Shown here piece by piece: positions 32,542-42,026 of a DNA stretch of 64,000 nucleotides (position 1 is its first letter; each line of letters begins with the position of its first letter). The translations under genes were made by a program, and so were the position numbers. The notes under the pieces were generated by a model. The model was given only the letters and a program-made list of their open reading frames with translations. It was not told where the DNA came from and ran no database searches. Source of the DNA: Flavobacteriales bacterium UBA5081 (lineage in GTDB: Bacteria > Bacteroidota > Bacteroidia > Flavobacteriales_E > Vicingaceae); assembly GCA_002415785.1 (NCBI GenBank), contig DIAJ01000034.1, positions 26,419-90,418 on the forward strand. Direction: 5' to 3'.

Positions 32542-33596
32542 TCTGTCGCCGAATTTTGATAAGCCATATCAATTCTTGTTCTTACCTCTATCCCTTCGCG
32601 AATCTGCATCAATCCGGTCGTCACTAAAGTATCTCCGGCATTTATTCCTGAAAGTATTTGGATTTTATCTGCATTGCGAATGCCGGTTTTTACATCTGTA
32701 CTTTTTACTTTTCCATCTTTCACTATAAAAACCTTACTTCCTTCCATATCGGGAATAATGGATTGATTAGGAACAACTATGGAATTGCCAAACTCCTCTG
32801 TTTCATAATAAACATCTACAAAAGCACCCGGCAGCAATTGTTGATTGTTGTTGTGAAATTTTGCACGGGCAATTATGGTTCTACTTTCCGGATCTATTTG
32901 CGGCTCAACCGCATAAACTAAAGCTTTTTGGAGTTGGGAGTTGTTCGGAGATTTAAAAGCAATACTGTCGCCTTGTTTAATCAAGTCTGCATATTTTTCC
33001 GATAAGCTAAATTCAATTTTGATAGGACTTAGTTCCACTAGATTGGCAAATGGAGTGTTCGCTGCTAAATAGTCACCCTTACTAAGTTGGCGCAAGCCAA
33101 TAAAGCCGTCAAAAGGAGCATATACTTTTGTTTTTGCTATTTCTGCTTGTAGTTTTTGTTCTGAAGCAGACAATTCATCAAAGTTGGCTTGTGCTTGATC
33201 AACCATTTCCTGACTTATTCCTTCTGCTTCGTATAGTTTTTTTGTTCGTTCCAATTGGGTTTTAGAAAGCTGTTTACGCGCTTGAATTTCTTTTAGCTCA
33301 CCAACTAAGTCTGCATTAAAAACCGTCAACAATAAACGACCTTTCTTAACAAAAGTGCCTTCTTCAAAATTCAACTCTTGAACTGTTCCTCCCACTTGAG
33401 TAGTCAATTCAGCCGACTCATTAGCCATTAAGTTGCCAATGCTTTTTACCGTTTTTGCCAAAGGAGTTTTTTCAGCTACAATCACTTCAACCAATGTTGC
33501 AGCTTGAGATGCTGCATTTTGCTCTTTTTTCTTTTCTTCACTCTTACAAGCAAACAAGCTGAAGAGCAATAGAATTGGCAATATTTTTAAGCTCAT
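32538..33596 (-). CDS. efflux RND periplasmic adaptor (membrane fusion protein)
   Basis: About 352 residues. A lipoprotein signal peptide (LKILPILLLFSLFACKSEE) is followed by the lipoyl/barrel-sandwich region (LTTQVGGTVQELNFEEGTFV), a helical hairpin, and the beta-barrel with PGAFVDVYYE. The frame is open to 33626, but the Met at 33596 places the lipobox at the normal distance. It is the first gene of the efflux operon; no regulator is seen nearby. Confidence 0.9.
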   Translation of the reverse strand: MSLKILPILLLFSLFACKSEEKKKEQNAASQAATLVEVIVAEKTPLAKTVKSIGNLMANESAELTTQVGGTVQELNFEEGTFVKKGRLLLTVFNADLVGELKEIQARKQLSKTQLERTKKLYEAEGISQEMVDQAQANFDELSASEQKLQAEIAKTKVYAPFDGFIGLRQLSKGDYLAANTPFANLVELSPIKIEFSLSEKYADLIKQGDSIAFKSPNNSQLQKALVYAVEPQIDPESRTIIARAKFHNNNQQLLPGAFVDVYYETEEFGNSIVVPNQSIIPDMEGSKVFIVKDGKVKSTDVKTGIRNADKIQILSGINAGDTLVTTGLMQIREGIEVRTRIDMAYQNSATE

Positions 33597-33720
33597 GATT
33601 TTTAGATCAAAAATGAAGAAACTCAAAATTACGATAAAGAATATCTAGTCTCGTGATTATTAACAAGCATTAGGTTTTGTTTAATAATTTGAAATTGTAT
33701 TGCTTACAGCTGTATTTATT

Positions 33721-34707
33721 TTATGAAAATACCGAAGCTTCCGGTTTGTTTTGCAGGATATCTTCGATTTTTTCCATTACTTCATCGGTCAATTTATCTA
33801 AATCATCAATGGTGGTGAGGGTTTCTTTGAGTTGATCTTTCTTAGAAGCACCTAAAATCGCCGTACTCACATTTTCGTTTTTGAGCGTCCATGCAATGGC
33901 AAGTTTAGGCATGGTAATGCCAATTTCTTTAGCCAGCTTTGTAAGTTCTTTTACTTTAGCTAATTTCTCTTCTACTAAGTTTACGTCTTTCAACCATTCC
34001 AATCCTTCCATGGAGAGACGTGTTTTTTCGGGCATACCGTCATTGTATTTTCCCGTTAAAATTCCGGAAGCTAATGGCGACCAGATGGTAGTTCCCAGGC
34101 CAACGGTTTTGTAGATTTGGTCGAACTCCAACTCCACTTTTTGTCGGTGCAACATATTGTACTGCGGTTGCTCCATGGTTGGTCCGATAAGGTTGTATTG
34201 CTTGGCAACCATGTGTGCTTCCATAATTTCTTGAGCACTCCACTCTGAAGTTCCCCAATACAGTATTTTGCCTTGCTGAATAAGGTTGTGCATCGTCCAG
34301 ACAGTTTCTTCAATCGGCGTTTCCTTATCTGGGCGATGACAGTAAAACAAATCTAAATAATCAACTTGTAAGCGGTTTAAAGCAGCCTCACAGGCTTCTA
34401 CCAAGTGTTTTCTGCTTAAGCCTCTTTGAGTGGGAAGTTTGCCGCCATCGCCAAAAAATGCTTTTGAGGATAATATATATGAGTCTCTGCGCCAATCTCT
34501 GTTTTTGAGGATTTTGCCCATCACACGCTCCGACTCCCCTTGAGCATATATTTCCGCATTATCGAAGAAGTTAACTCCATTATCATAAGCCAAATCCATC
34601 AATTCTTCGGCAATGTTGTTTTCAATTTGTTTTCCAAAAGTTAGCCAAGAGCCCAGTGAAAGTCTACTCACTTTTAAACCTGATTTTCCTAAATTTTTAT
34701 ACTCCAT
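33721..34707 (-). CDS. aldo/keto reductase (potassium-channel beta-subunit type)
   Basis: 328 residues. It starts MEYKNLGKSGLKVSRLSLGSW, then FFDNAEIYAQGESE (Asp and Tyr of the tetrad), ILSSKAFF (Lys) and LFYCHRPD (His), so the catalytic tetrad is complete. This AKR subgroup (KCNAB/Shaker beta type) reduces aldehydes and ketones with NADPH. Substrate unknown. It is a single gene. Confidence 0.92.
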   Translation of the reverse strand: MEYKNLGKSGLKVSRLSLGSWLTFGKQIENNIAEELMDLAYDNGVNFFDNAEIYAQGESERVMGKILKNRDWRRDSYILSSKAFFGDGGKLPTQRGLSRKHLVEACEAALNRLQVDYLDLFYCHRPDKETPIEETVWTMHNLIQQGKILYWGTSEWSAQEIMEAHMVAKQYNLIGPTMEQPQYNMLHRQKVELEFDQIYKTVGLGTTIWSPLASGILTGKYNDGMPEKTRLSMEGLEWLKDVNLVEEKLAKVKELTKLAKEIGITMPKLAIAWTLKNENVSTAILGASKKDQLKETLTTIDDLDKLTDEVMEKIEDILQNKPEASVFS

Positions 34708-34793
34708 AAATCTTCTTTGTTTTTGTTTAAAGATAACTGAAAAGTAGGAGAATTGTTTAGGAACTAAGGCTTTTATTTTGTGAGACTCTAATT

Positions 34794-35246
34794 TTATCCT
34801 CCAAATTCTTGTTCTTCAAAAAATTTATTTTTTATAGAATCCATCTCCCAAAAAAGCTCTTCCATTCTTTTTTGATTTAATCTGTATCGTTCCCTAAAAA
34901 AGTCGTTTTTATAAAAATCATATTCCCATAAAGAGTCTTCAAAAAAGAAAGACTCAAAAAACGGACTTTGACTCATAGGGAATTGCTTGAACAGATTTCT
35001 TTTAAAATTGCCAAGAATGCTGTCAGCCAATAGACTATCGCCTTCTACGTTGCTGTAAAATGAAGAATAAGTTGAGTCGTAGCGAATCAAGTTCCCCTCC
35101 TCGTCATATTCTTTGTTGACAATAATATTTGTTTGTGGCTTATTTTTTTCTAGATCAATACCCTTCTTTTCGTTATTGGTTTCTTGCGCATCACAAGCAT
35201 TTAATAGCATGCTCAACAGTAAGCTTAAAATCACTTTTGTTTTCAT
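34794..35246 (-). CDS. putative lipoprotein of unknown function
   Basis: 150 residues. The signal peptide MKTKVILSLLLSMLLNACDA carries a lipobox (LNAC). The mature part is short, acidic and aromatic-rich (SPFFESFFFEDSLWEYDFYKNDFF), with no domain I recognise. It lies between the aldo/keto reductase and hsp20, all on the minus strand but with gaps. Confidence 0.7.
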   Translation of the reverse strand: MKTKVILSLLLSMLLNACDAQETNNEKKGIDLEKNKPQTNIIVNKEYDEEGNLIRYDSTYSSFYSNVEGDSLLADSILGNFKRNLFKQFPMSQSPFFESFFFEDSLWEYDFYKNDFFRERYRLNQKRMEELFWEMDSIKNKFFEEQEFGG

Positions 35247-35283
35247 GTCTTTAATTTTTAATTGTTAAACACTTATGAGAATA

Positions 35284-35314
35284 AATTAAGGCAAGCTAAA
35301 TACTTGCCTTAATT
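35284..35314 (-). terminator. hairpin terminator of hsp20
   Basis: Twelve-base perfect arms AATTAAGGCAAG (35284-35295) and CTTGCCTTAATT (35303-35314), 24 bp beyond the hsp20 stop codon on the minus strand. Confidence 0.7.
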
Positions 35315-35338
35315 CTTTGAACACAACCAAACAGCTTA

Positions 35339-35800
35339 TTAAGAAATTTGAATGGTTTTAACAGCTTTGCGTTTGGCCTCTTCTTTTTTGGGAATTAAAA
35401 GTTTAAGAATTCCATCTTTGTATTCAGCTTTAATTTTTTCAGATTCTACAGTATTGGGCAAGTGAAAAGAACGTTTAAAGCTGTGGTAGTTAAACTCTTT
35501 TCTGATAAAGCGTTCGTTTTCGCTTACTTCTTCTTCCTGACGTTTAGACTCAATAACCAAATTATCATCATCTAAACGAAGCTGAAAATCTGATTTTTTC
35601 ATTCCCGGAGCAGCCATCTCTACTCGAAAATCATCATTGCTTTCAATAATGTTTACACTTGGTGTTGTCGCTTCGGTAGACCAGCCTGCCCAGTCAAATA
35701 GATCTCTGCTGAAAAAGTCATCGAAAATGGGTCTTAAACTACTTAACCTATTATTGGTTCTTGTTGATGTTCCGTTGTTTGTTTTTACTAAAGTATTCAT
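35339..35800 (-). CDS. Hsp20/alpha-crystallin small heat-shock protein
   Basis: 153 residues. The alpha-crystallin core includes PSVNIIESNDDFRVEMAAPG, FQLRLDDDNLVIESKR and YKDGILKLLIPKKEEAK, the last being the conserved A/GxLxxxxPK region. It acts as an ATP-independent holdase. It is a single gene. Confidence 0.95.
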   Translation of the reverse strand: MNTLVKTNNGTSTRTNNRLSSLRPIFDDFFSRDLFDWAGWSTEATTPSVNIIESNDDFRVEMAAPGMKKSDFQLRLDDDNLVIESKRQEEEVSENERFIRKEFNYHSFKRSFHLPNTVESEKIKAEYKDGILKLLIPKKEEAKRKAVKTIQIS

Positions 35801-35992
35801 AGCTCACAAATTTTAAAGGTTAACAAATAAATTTCACTTTAAATGCCTAAGCTAAAAATATTAGCCTAGTGCCTAAAAAATCTGATTGATGAATTGCGCA
35901 ATTCTAATAAGTCATTAACAATCTACATGCCAATTAGGTATGGTGAATTTTTGACAGTGAAAAAATGACAGCAGTGTGTCAGTTTTTACAAC

Positions 35993-36023
35993 TTGCCAAA
36001 TGGAGTGCAATCACTTACTTTTG
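35993..36023 (+). promoter_or_regulatory. Bacteroidota promoter of the RidA gene
   Basis: TTG at 35993-35995 and TACTTTTG at 36016-36023, spacing 20, match the Bacteroidota -33/-7 consensus. Start codon 15 bp downstream at 36039. This supports the downstream start rather than the open frame beginning at 35976. Confidence 0.7.
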
Positions 36024-36038
36024 CTTAAAACAAGAAGT

Positions 36039-36458
36039 ATGGCAAGCGATAAATTTGATTCACAAAAAGCACCGGAGCCCGTTGGTGCTTATCCTCATGC
36101 GAGAAGAGTTGGAAATCTTTTGTTTTTATCCGGTGTGGGACCACGTGAAAGAGGAACGAAAAAAATTCCCGGTGTGGACTTAGACGAGGATGGAAATATT
36201 ATTACTTACGACATAGAGAAACAGTGCATTTCTGTTTTTAACAATGTGAAAACTATTGTAGAAGAAGCCGGTGCTAAATGGGAAAATGTAGTTGATGTAA
36301 CCGTTTTTCTTACCAATATGAAAGACGATTTTAAAACCTACAATCGCTTGTACGCTGAGTTTTTTAAAGACAATCAGCCATGTCGTACAACCATAGAAAT
36401 TAGCAGTTTACCTACACCAATTGCCATTGAGTTGAAGGTGATTGCGACCATCGACTAA
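36039..36458 (+). CDS. RidA family protein, possible 2-aminomuconate deaminase
   Basis: About 139 residues. The start at 36039 (MASDKFDSQKAPEPVGAYPH) follows a good promoter, while the longer frame adds non-conserved residues. The RidA core includes LLFLSGVGPRE, VDVTVFLTNMKDDF and the family arginine in CRTTIEISSLP. RidA proteins hydrolyse reactive enamine/imine intermediates. This subtype resembles the 2-aminomuconate deaminase of the kynurenine/2-aminophenol pathway, consistent with the 3-hydroxyanthranilate genes at 62266-63852. That specific function is inference. It overlaps the Kelch gene by one base. Confidence 0.8.
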   Translation: MASDKFDSQKAPEPVGAYPHARRVGNLLFLSGVGPRERGTKKIPGVDLDEDGNIITYDIEKQCISVFNNVKTIVEEAGAKWENVVDVTVFLTNMKDDFKTYNRLYAEFFKDNQPCRTTIEISSLPTPIAIELKVIATID

Positions 36459-37657
36459 TGCGCTTTTTAACCCTCTTCTGCTTCTCTTTATTGTTTTTTA
36501 GCTTGTCAGCACAAAACTGGCAACAGCTAAACGACTACCCCTCAAGTGGAGTAGATGATGGAACTGCTTTTGTAATTGGTGATAAAGCTTATTGTGGTAC
36601 CGGAATAGTTGATTGGTTTGCTTCTCAGAGAAACTTTTATGCTTTTGATTTAAATACAGAAAGTTGGACTGCAATTGCTTTTTTGCCTCTAGGCTGGGAA
36701 AGACAATATGCCAACGGCTTTGCTTCTGACTCATTTGGCTATGTCTTTGGTGGTTATAATGGGAAATTTTTAAATGATCTGTGGCGTTATGATCCGCACA
36801 ACGACCAATGGCAAGAAATGACACCTCTGCCTGACAGCGGAAGAAGTGGAGCAGCTTCTTTTGTAGTTGATAGTATGGCATACATTATTGGAGGAAAAAA
36901 CGACAGCTCACAAGCGCTAAGCGAAGTTTGGGCTTACAATATGAACAATGACAGTTGGGTGCAAAAGAGCAATTTGCCTTTTGGCGGCAGATGGCGTTCG
37001 GGGGCAAATTCAAACGACAGTTTGGGGTTTTTGGCTTTTGGAATGGACGACACTTTGCGCTACTGTCAGGAACTTTTCGAATACAACCCTCTAACAGACA
37101 GTTGGACAAAGTTGAGTGATTTTCCCAATGGAGGAAGAAATTATGTAAAAATGCACTTGATTAACGGCAAGCTACTTGCTTTTGGTGGAGAAGACAACAG
37201 TAATACTTTTCTTAATGAACTTTGGAGCTATGACTTACAATTCAACAGTTGGGAAGAATTGAATCCATTGCCGGAAGAAGGGCGTAGAGGTGGAATGAGT
37301 TTTCAATTTCAAAATGCATTTTATTATACAACCGGCTTAATTAAAAACGAAGGGCGCACAAAAGAAAGTTGGAAATATGAAGAACCCACTTCATTAAAAG
37401 AAAACGGTTGGGTTCCAAAGATTAAACTTTACCCAAATCCTGTACAAACTGTGTTAACAATTGAGCATCCTACTTTAGTTGCTAATGAGCAATGGCATTT
37501 TGAACTACGGAGCAGCAAAGGCTTGTTACTTAAAAATCAGCAGATGTATGGATCAATCACGCGAATTCAAATGGAGAGTCTTTCGCAGGGTATGTATTTT
37601 TTAATTATTCGAAGTGAGAAAGGGAACTTTTGGAAAAAAGCTCTAAAGCTTGACTAA
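36458..37657 (+). CDS. Kelch-repeat secreted protein with T9SS sorting domain
   Basis: 399 residues. A signal peptide ends near LSAQNWQQ. About five Kelch-type repeats follow (VFGGYNGKFLNDLWRYDP; YIIGGKNDSSQALSEVWAYN; AFGGEDNSNTFLNELWSYD), predicting a beta-propeller. The C-terminal YPNPVQTVLTIEHP to GMYFLIIRSEKG is the type A sorting domain used by the type IX secretion system. It is therefore probably exported to the cell surface. The ligand is unknown. Translation is coupled to RidA by a one-base overlap. Confidence 0.85.
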   Translation: MRFLTLFCFSLLFFSLSAQNWQQLNDYPSSGVDDGTAFVIGDKAYCGTGIVDWFASQRNFYAFDLNTESWTAIAFLPLGWERQYANGFASDSFGYVFGGYNGKFLNDLWRYDPHNDQWQEMTPLPDSGRSGAASFVVDSMAYIIGGKNDSSQALSEVWAYNMNNDSWVQKSNLPFGGRWRSGANSNDSLGFLAFGMDDTLRYCQELFEYNPLTDSWTKLSDFPNGGRNYVKMHLINGKLLAFGGEDNSNTFLNELWSYDLQFNSWEELNPLPEEGRRGGMSFQFQNAFYYTTGLIKNEGRTKESWKYEEPTSLKENGWVPKIKLYPNPVQTVLTIEHPTLVANEQWHFELRSSKGLLLKNQQMYGSITRIQMESLSQGMYFLIIRSEKGNFWKKALKLD

Positions 37658-37790
37658 CAGCAATCTAAATAAGTTTTCTGAACAAAGTAAAGGTAAATTA
37701 TTTAAATTTCATACACAAAGTATAGTCATTTTATACAAATTCACACATAAAGTAAAGGTATTTTGAGTTTGAAGAAGGCTAAAAATTGAG

Positions 37791-39311
37791 CTAAGGAGTC
37801 ACCAATACCGTTTTCTTTTTTAATTGTGCATCGGCATAGTTCCATGAAGAATTACTGTATTTATTGATTCGTTCCAAGTAATTTGATGTCTTGTATTCCA
37901 ATTGCTCTTCAAAGTAGTCAATATCTACATAATGCAGCCATCGTTCTTTATTTTTTCTATTAAGGTGAGCCTGCATTTGTTCTTCAACAAGGTCTAAGTT
38001 TTTAAACAGAATCGGAAAAACTGTTGGAGATAGCTGCAAGTAATAATCCACATCGATTTCTCCGGGATTGTCGTGTTTCAAGTTATGTGTTACTATTACT
38101 CTATCCCAGTGCAAGCAGCTCATTAATACTAGCGTGAAAAGGATAAACCAGCCGTTTATGCGCAACAAAAAAGCTATAGTTTTTTGATTATTAACCTTTA
38201 TGAATAAAGTTACTAAACCAAAAACAACCATCGTCAAAAAAATAATCACACCTATGCGTTTGCCTGCCAGGCCGTGATAATCGATATAATGGTAGTTTCT
38301 CAAAAAAACAGAGATGGTTAAAACAGTGTTTTGAATAATCCAAAGCTTTCCTAGAATGATCAGGCTTTTGTTTTTAGGAAAAAAATTGAGGCTTCCTCTA
38401 AAGAAATAAAGAACGATACCAATAGAAATTAAAATACTGACAATTAACAAATAAGTTCCTTCGTGAACAAACTGCTTTAAATTAAAGTCAAGTGGCACTT
38501 CAAAGCCAAACCAAATCCACTGAATGTCGATGATATTAACTACCAAAAGCAGAAGGTTTAAAGTTGAAAGAACGAGCAATCCAATTTTATGTTCAGCTAA
38601 AAGGTCTGCTAATAAGCTGCTTTTAGAAGCAGATGGATGAAGCTTAACTTTCCTTTTGGAACGCATTAAATCATTTTCCTCTTGAACAAAGGGAGAGAGT
38701 TTAATGTGCTTCTTTTTTAGCGCAAGGGTAATGAAAGAGAAACCAAACAGCAAGAAGATAAAGTGCCCAAAACTAAAGTTGGCAAAAAGCTTAATTACAA
38801 ATTGTGTAAAAGATTGAGTGAGCTCTTCAAATTTAGGATTGGCATTTTTATAAATTATGAAAAAGAGAAAAACCAAAAGCAATGGAATTATTCCAAGTTT
38901 AAAAAACTTAAAGAAAAAGATAAGAAATGGGTTATTTGACTTTTGCTCATTTATTGATTGAAAGTAAGCTATGGGCTGACTAAAATAATTTAAAACAAAT
39001 CCCATAAAGCCTTCCCAAACAGTAGTTAGCTTTGTCTGTTTAACAAAACCCAAAAAAATCATCGTAGAAATGATGTGCATACTGATGCTCAAACCACTAT
39101 TATGCCAAATAACCATCAAGCCGCTGATGAGCATAGCAGTAAAGGCAAAAAGAATCTCTTTGTTAAATGACTGCTTGGCTCTTTGAATACTAATGCCACT
39201 TAAAAGTAAGGAAAAACACAGTAGATTCTGACCGATTCCTTCTTCCCAAAACAACACATCAAAAAGGAAAAGCAAGATAATCAGTTCAGCAATCAAAAAG
39301 AGCTTCTTCAT
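37791..39311 (-). CDS. DUF4173 (DUF4153-like) polytopic membrane protein
   Basis: 506 residues with around a dozen hydrophobic segments (for example LLLVFLFFIIYKNANP, FGHFIFLLFGFSFITLAL, LTLVLMSCLHWD) and a soluble C-terminus of about 90 residues. The segment LVLMSCLHWDRVIVTHNL is as in the DUF4173 family. Function unknown. It is a single gene. Confidence 0.75.
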   Translation of the reverse strand: MKKLFLIAELIILLFLFDVLFWEEGIGQNLLCFSLLLSGISIQRAKQSFNKEILFAFTAMLISGLMVIWHNSGLSISMHIISTMIFLGFVKQTKLTTVWEGFMGFVLNYFSQPIAYFQSINEQKSNNPFLIFFFKFFKLGIIPLLLVFLFFIIYKNANPKFEELTQSFTQFVIKLFANFSFGHFIFLLFGFSFITLALKKKHIKLSPFVQEENDLMRSKRKVKLHPSASKSSLLADLLAEHKIGLLVLSTLNLLLLVVNIIDIQWIWFGFEVPLDFNLKQFVHEGTYLLIVSILISIGIVLYFFRGSLNFFPKNKSLIILGKLWIIQNTVLTISVFLRNYHYIDYHGLAGKRIGVIIFLTMVVFGLVTLFIKVNNQKTIAFLLRINGWFILFTLVLMSCLHWDRVIVTHNLKHDNPGEIDVDYYLQLSPTVFPILFKNLDLVEEQMQAHLNRKNKERWLHYVDIDYFEEQLEYKTSNYLERINKYSNSSWNYADAQLKKKTVLVTP

Positions 39312-39364
39312 TTGGCATAATTTGCCGAAAGAACGACTAATAAGCTCAAGATATTGCTTTCACC

Positions 39365-39907
39365 CTACTTCTTCAGCCAAGCGGGATTCTCGTCTAAAAT
39401 TTCACTAAATACCGCACAACTCTCTTCATGAGCACCTTTTAAGTAACCGCAGCTCATTAAAAACTCATTGCAGATTTCGCCACCAACAAACTTAAAGTGC
39501 TTTTTAAAAAGCTTTACCCAATCCTTTATTTCTAAAGGGTGATGGTGATTGAGCCAATCTTTAAAAGAACCAAAGTCATCTTGAATTTTAAGAATTTCTT
39601 GAGCATTGTATATGGCCGCATTTACTTTCAACTTGTTTCGAATAATTCCTACATCAGATAGTAGTCTTTCTCTATCTTCTTCAGTATAACTAGCCACTTT
39701 CTTGATTTCGAAATGGCTATAGGCTTTTCTAAAGTGTTCCTGTTTTTTTAAAATAGTTAACCAGTTCAATCCGGCTTGATTAATTTCTAAAATCAATCGA
39801 CCAAATAATTCATTGTCGTTTGTTATTGGAAAACCATAAGCTTGATCATGATACTCTTTGTGCAATGGATGAGCGTTTTCTTTTTGAACGTATTGACAAT
39901 AACTCAT
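39365..39907 (-). CDS. tag: DNA-3-methyladenine glycosylase I
   Basis: 180 residues. It removes 3-methyladenine from alkylated DNA in base-excision repair. The N-terminal Cys (MSYCQYV), an early His (HPLHKEYHD) and the C-terminal GAHEESC supply the zinc-snap ligands of the Tag family. The glycosylase helix is FGRLILEINQAGLNWLTILKK. It is a single gene, minus strand. Confidence 0.93.
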   Translation of the reverse strand: MSYCQYVQKENAHPLHKEYHDQAYGFPITNDNELFGRLILEINQAGLNWLTILKKQEHFRKAYSHFEIKKVASYTEEDRERLLSDVGIIRNKLKVNAAIYNAQEILKIQDDFGSFKDWLNHHHPLEIKDWVKLFKKHFKFVGGEICNEFLMSCGYLKGAHEESCAVFSEILDENPAWLKK

Positions 39908-39950
39908 GGTAAAATGGATTGTTTGTGCAAGTATGTAAATATTAGTTTTT

Positions 39951-40460
39951 TTAAATCATCTCCATAATGGCATTCAGCATTTCCTTTTGCTCGGCTTTCA
40001 ATTCAATCTCAAAATCTTTAATTTCTACATCAGTTTTATAGAGTGGAATTTGTGCCACCACTTTTGCTTCTAAAGCCTTGAGAGAAGCAATTAAGGAGTT
40101 CATTGCATATTCTCCTCTAGGTTCATGAGGTGTAAAAGTAATGGCGACTACCTTTTTCCCGGAAAACTCTCCTGATGCAGTGCACCATTCAATCAAGTTT
40201 TTGAGCACAGCAGGAATGTTGTGTGTATATTCAGGAGTAGATAGAAAAATAGCATCCGCAGTAATTATCTTTTTCTTGAGCGACTCTATGTTTTTGGGTG
40301 TATTCGATTTTAACTTTTGAGGAGTGAATAATCCCCATTCATAAAGCCCTTGATAAACTTCCATTTCATGCTGTTTGTCAAGTAGTTCAGCGATGGCTTT
40401 TAACAAAAAATAATTGCTGCTGTTGGGAGAAGCGGAAGCGGAAATAAAGAGGATGTTCAT
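39951..40460 (-). CDS. NAD(P)H-dependent FMN reductase-like flavoprotein
   Basis: About 169 residues. A flavodoxin-like start MNILFISASASPNSSNY binds FMN phosphate, followed by IFLSTPEYTHNIPAVLKNLIEW, the PEY motif of this family. The frame is open to 40496; the Met at 40460 is preferred because it begins right at the first beta strand. It lies 13 bp after the DUF1801 gene on the same strand. Confidence 0.88.
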   Translation of the reverse strand: MNILFISASASPNSSNYFLLKAIAELLDKQHEMEVYQGLYEWGLFTPQKLKSNTPKNIESLKKKIITADAIFLSTPEYTHNIPAVLKNLIEWCTASGEFSGKKVVAITFTPHEPRGEYAMNSLIASLKALEAKVVAQIPLYKTDVEIKDFEIELKAEQKEMLNAIMEMI

Positions 40461-40473
40461 GCTCTGACTCATT

Positions 40474-40920
40474 TCATTTCGACTCATACAAATCAATCCA
40501 CTCTTTTACAGTCATCTTCTTTACGAGCTCTTCGATTAAATCATAAGGGATATCGTCCATCCTTTTGAATCGAATACAGCTTTTTCCCATATCAAGCTTA
40601 TATTTAGAGTGTTTTGGGTATTCTTCAACAAACCATTCGTAGAGTTTTTTATCGGCATAAATACCCATGTGGTAAAGTGCTACAAAGTTTTTTTGAGATG
40701 CAATGCTCATGAAAGGTAAAGGCAATTTTGGGTCGCAATGGTAGCCTTTCGGGTAAATTTCATGAGGAACCACATAGCCAATCATTCCGTAGCTGATTGT
40801 TTCTGAAAACCCTTTGGGAATGTTTTCAACAATAAGTTTTCTAAGCTTTTTTATTACAACTTGTCTTTCTTCAGGAAGTTGACCAATATACTCTTCAGGG
40901 TGACTTGCCTTATATTGCAT
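40474..40920 (-). CDS. DUF1801 (YdhG-like) protein
   Basis: 148 residues. The family features PEERQVVIKKLRKLI and ETISYGMIGYVVP are visible, along with a basic C-terminal helix MDDIPYDLIEELVKKM. Related proteins were described as an iron chaperone (Bacillus YdhG/FrxA-like), but the role is uncertain. It forms a pair with the flavoprotein downstream. Confidence 0.85.
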   Translation of the reverse strand: MQYKASHPEEYIGQLPEERQVVIKKLRKLIVENIPKGFSETISYGMIGYVVPHEIYPKGYHCDPKLPLPFMSIASQKNFVALYHMGIYADKKLYEWFVEEYPKHSKYKLDMGKSCIRFKRMDDIPYDLIEELVKKMTVKEWIDLYESK

Positions 40921-40944
40921 AAACTGTTTTTAGCAAATTTACCT

Positions 40945-41112
40945 TTATTCTTTCAGCGCTTCAATTTGCTTTAACACATCTTCTGCTTCTGCCATTTTTA
41001 GGTCACTTGCCTTGCGGTTGCTTTTTGAAAGTTGATGAGCTTCACTTAAAAGTTTACGGTACTTTTTCTGCAACTTCTGCTTTGGGCTTTTCTTTTTAAA
41101 TAATCCGAACAT
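40945..41112 (-). CDS. Lacal_2735-family small basic protein
   Basis: A short gene of 55 codons. It starts MFGLFKKKSPKQKLQKKY, runs as one highly charged predicted helix with HQLSKSNRKASDL, and ends VLKQIEALKE before a TAA. It matches the pattern of the small Bacteroidota family named Lacal_2735, whose function is unknown. It stands alone between the DUF1801 gene and the SDR gene. Confidence 0.85.
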   Translation of the reverse strand: MFGLFKKKSPKQKLQKKYRKLLSEAHQLSKSNRKASDLKMAEAEDVLKQIEALKE

Positions 41113-41157
41113 ATCTTTTTCGATGAAACATTCGAAAGCAACATTAGTTCGAATATT

Positions 41158-41937
41158 CTACAAACAGCCGGTTCTGCCACCATCTACCGGCACGTTGATT
41201 CCGTTGATGTAAGATGCCGCCGGTGAAGCTAAAAAAGCTGCCGCCGCGGCAACTTCTTCCGGTTGCGCTACTCGCTTCATAGGTACTTGCGCTTCCATTG
41301 CTTTCATGGCTTCCTCTTCCGTTTTGCCGGTTTTTTTTGCTTTATTAGCCACAATTGAACTCAACCTTTCTGTTGCTGTAGCTCCCGGAAGCACATTGTT
41401 TACCGTAATCCCATAAGCTCCTAGTTCATTCGCCATGGTTTTCGACCAATTGGCTACCGCTCCTCTTACGGTATTTGATACACCCAAACCATTCAAGGGC
41501 TGTTTAACAGAAGTGGAAATAATATTGATAATTCTACCATAACCACTTTTAATCATTCCTTCTTTCACTCCTTGTACAAGTGCATGATTGCAAAGTAAGT
41601 GCATTTCAAAAGCAGATTTAAAGGCATCTATTTCAGCATCAACAATCGGTCCGCCGGGAGGTCCTCCGGTGTTGTTAATTAAAATGTTCACTGTTTTATT
41701 GATACTTGCAACGGCTTTTTTAACATTCTCTACAGATGAAAAGTCAGCAACTACATAAGTGTGTGCTTGATTTCCTGTTTTACTCAAATCCTCAACACAC
41801 TTTTTGAGTTTTTCTTCATTGCGCGCCATTAAAATAACATTTGCTCCCATTTCTGCTAATTCAGTTGCAATTGCATTGCCAATTCCGGCAGTACTTCCAC
41901 AAACCAAAGCAGTTTTTCCACTTAAATCTAAATTCAT
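41158..41937 (-). CDS. SDR family oxidoreductase with atypical active site
   Basis: 259 residues with the cofactor motif CGSTAGIGNAIA and the structural motif INNTGGPPGG. The catalytic Ser region is IINIISTSVKQ. The position of the usual YxxxK is occupied by SNTVR in LNGLGVSNTVRGAVANW, so Tyr and Lys are replaced. This pattern defines a divergent SDR subgroup that is nevertheless widespread. Substrate unknown. Confidence 0.9.
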   Translation of the reverse strand: MNLDLSGKTALVCGSTAGIGNAIATELAEMGANVILMARNEEKLKKCVEDLSKTGNQAHTYVVADFSSVENVKKAVASINKTVNILINNTGGPPGGPIVDAEIDAFKSAFEMHLLCNHALVQGVKEGMIKSGYGRIINIISTSVKQPLNGLGVSNTVRGAVANWSKTMANELGAYGITVNNVLPGATATERLSSIVANKAKKTGKTEEEAMKAMEAQVPMKRVAQPEEVAAAAAFLASPAASYINGINVPVDGGRTGCL

Positions 41938-42026
41938 ACCTCCATTTTTTCAACTTCGAAATTAGTGAAATATTTAAGGTTTTGGAAGCGGAGCTCTTTG
42001 GTGCACTTATCTCTTTTCTTGTTAAC

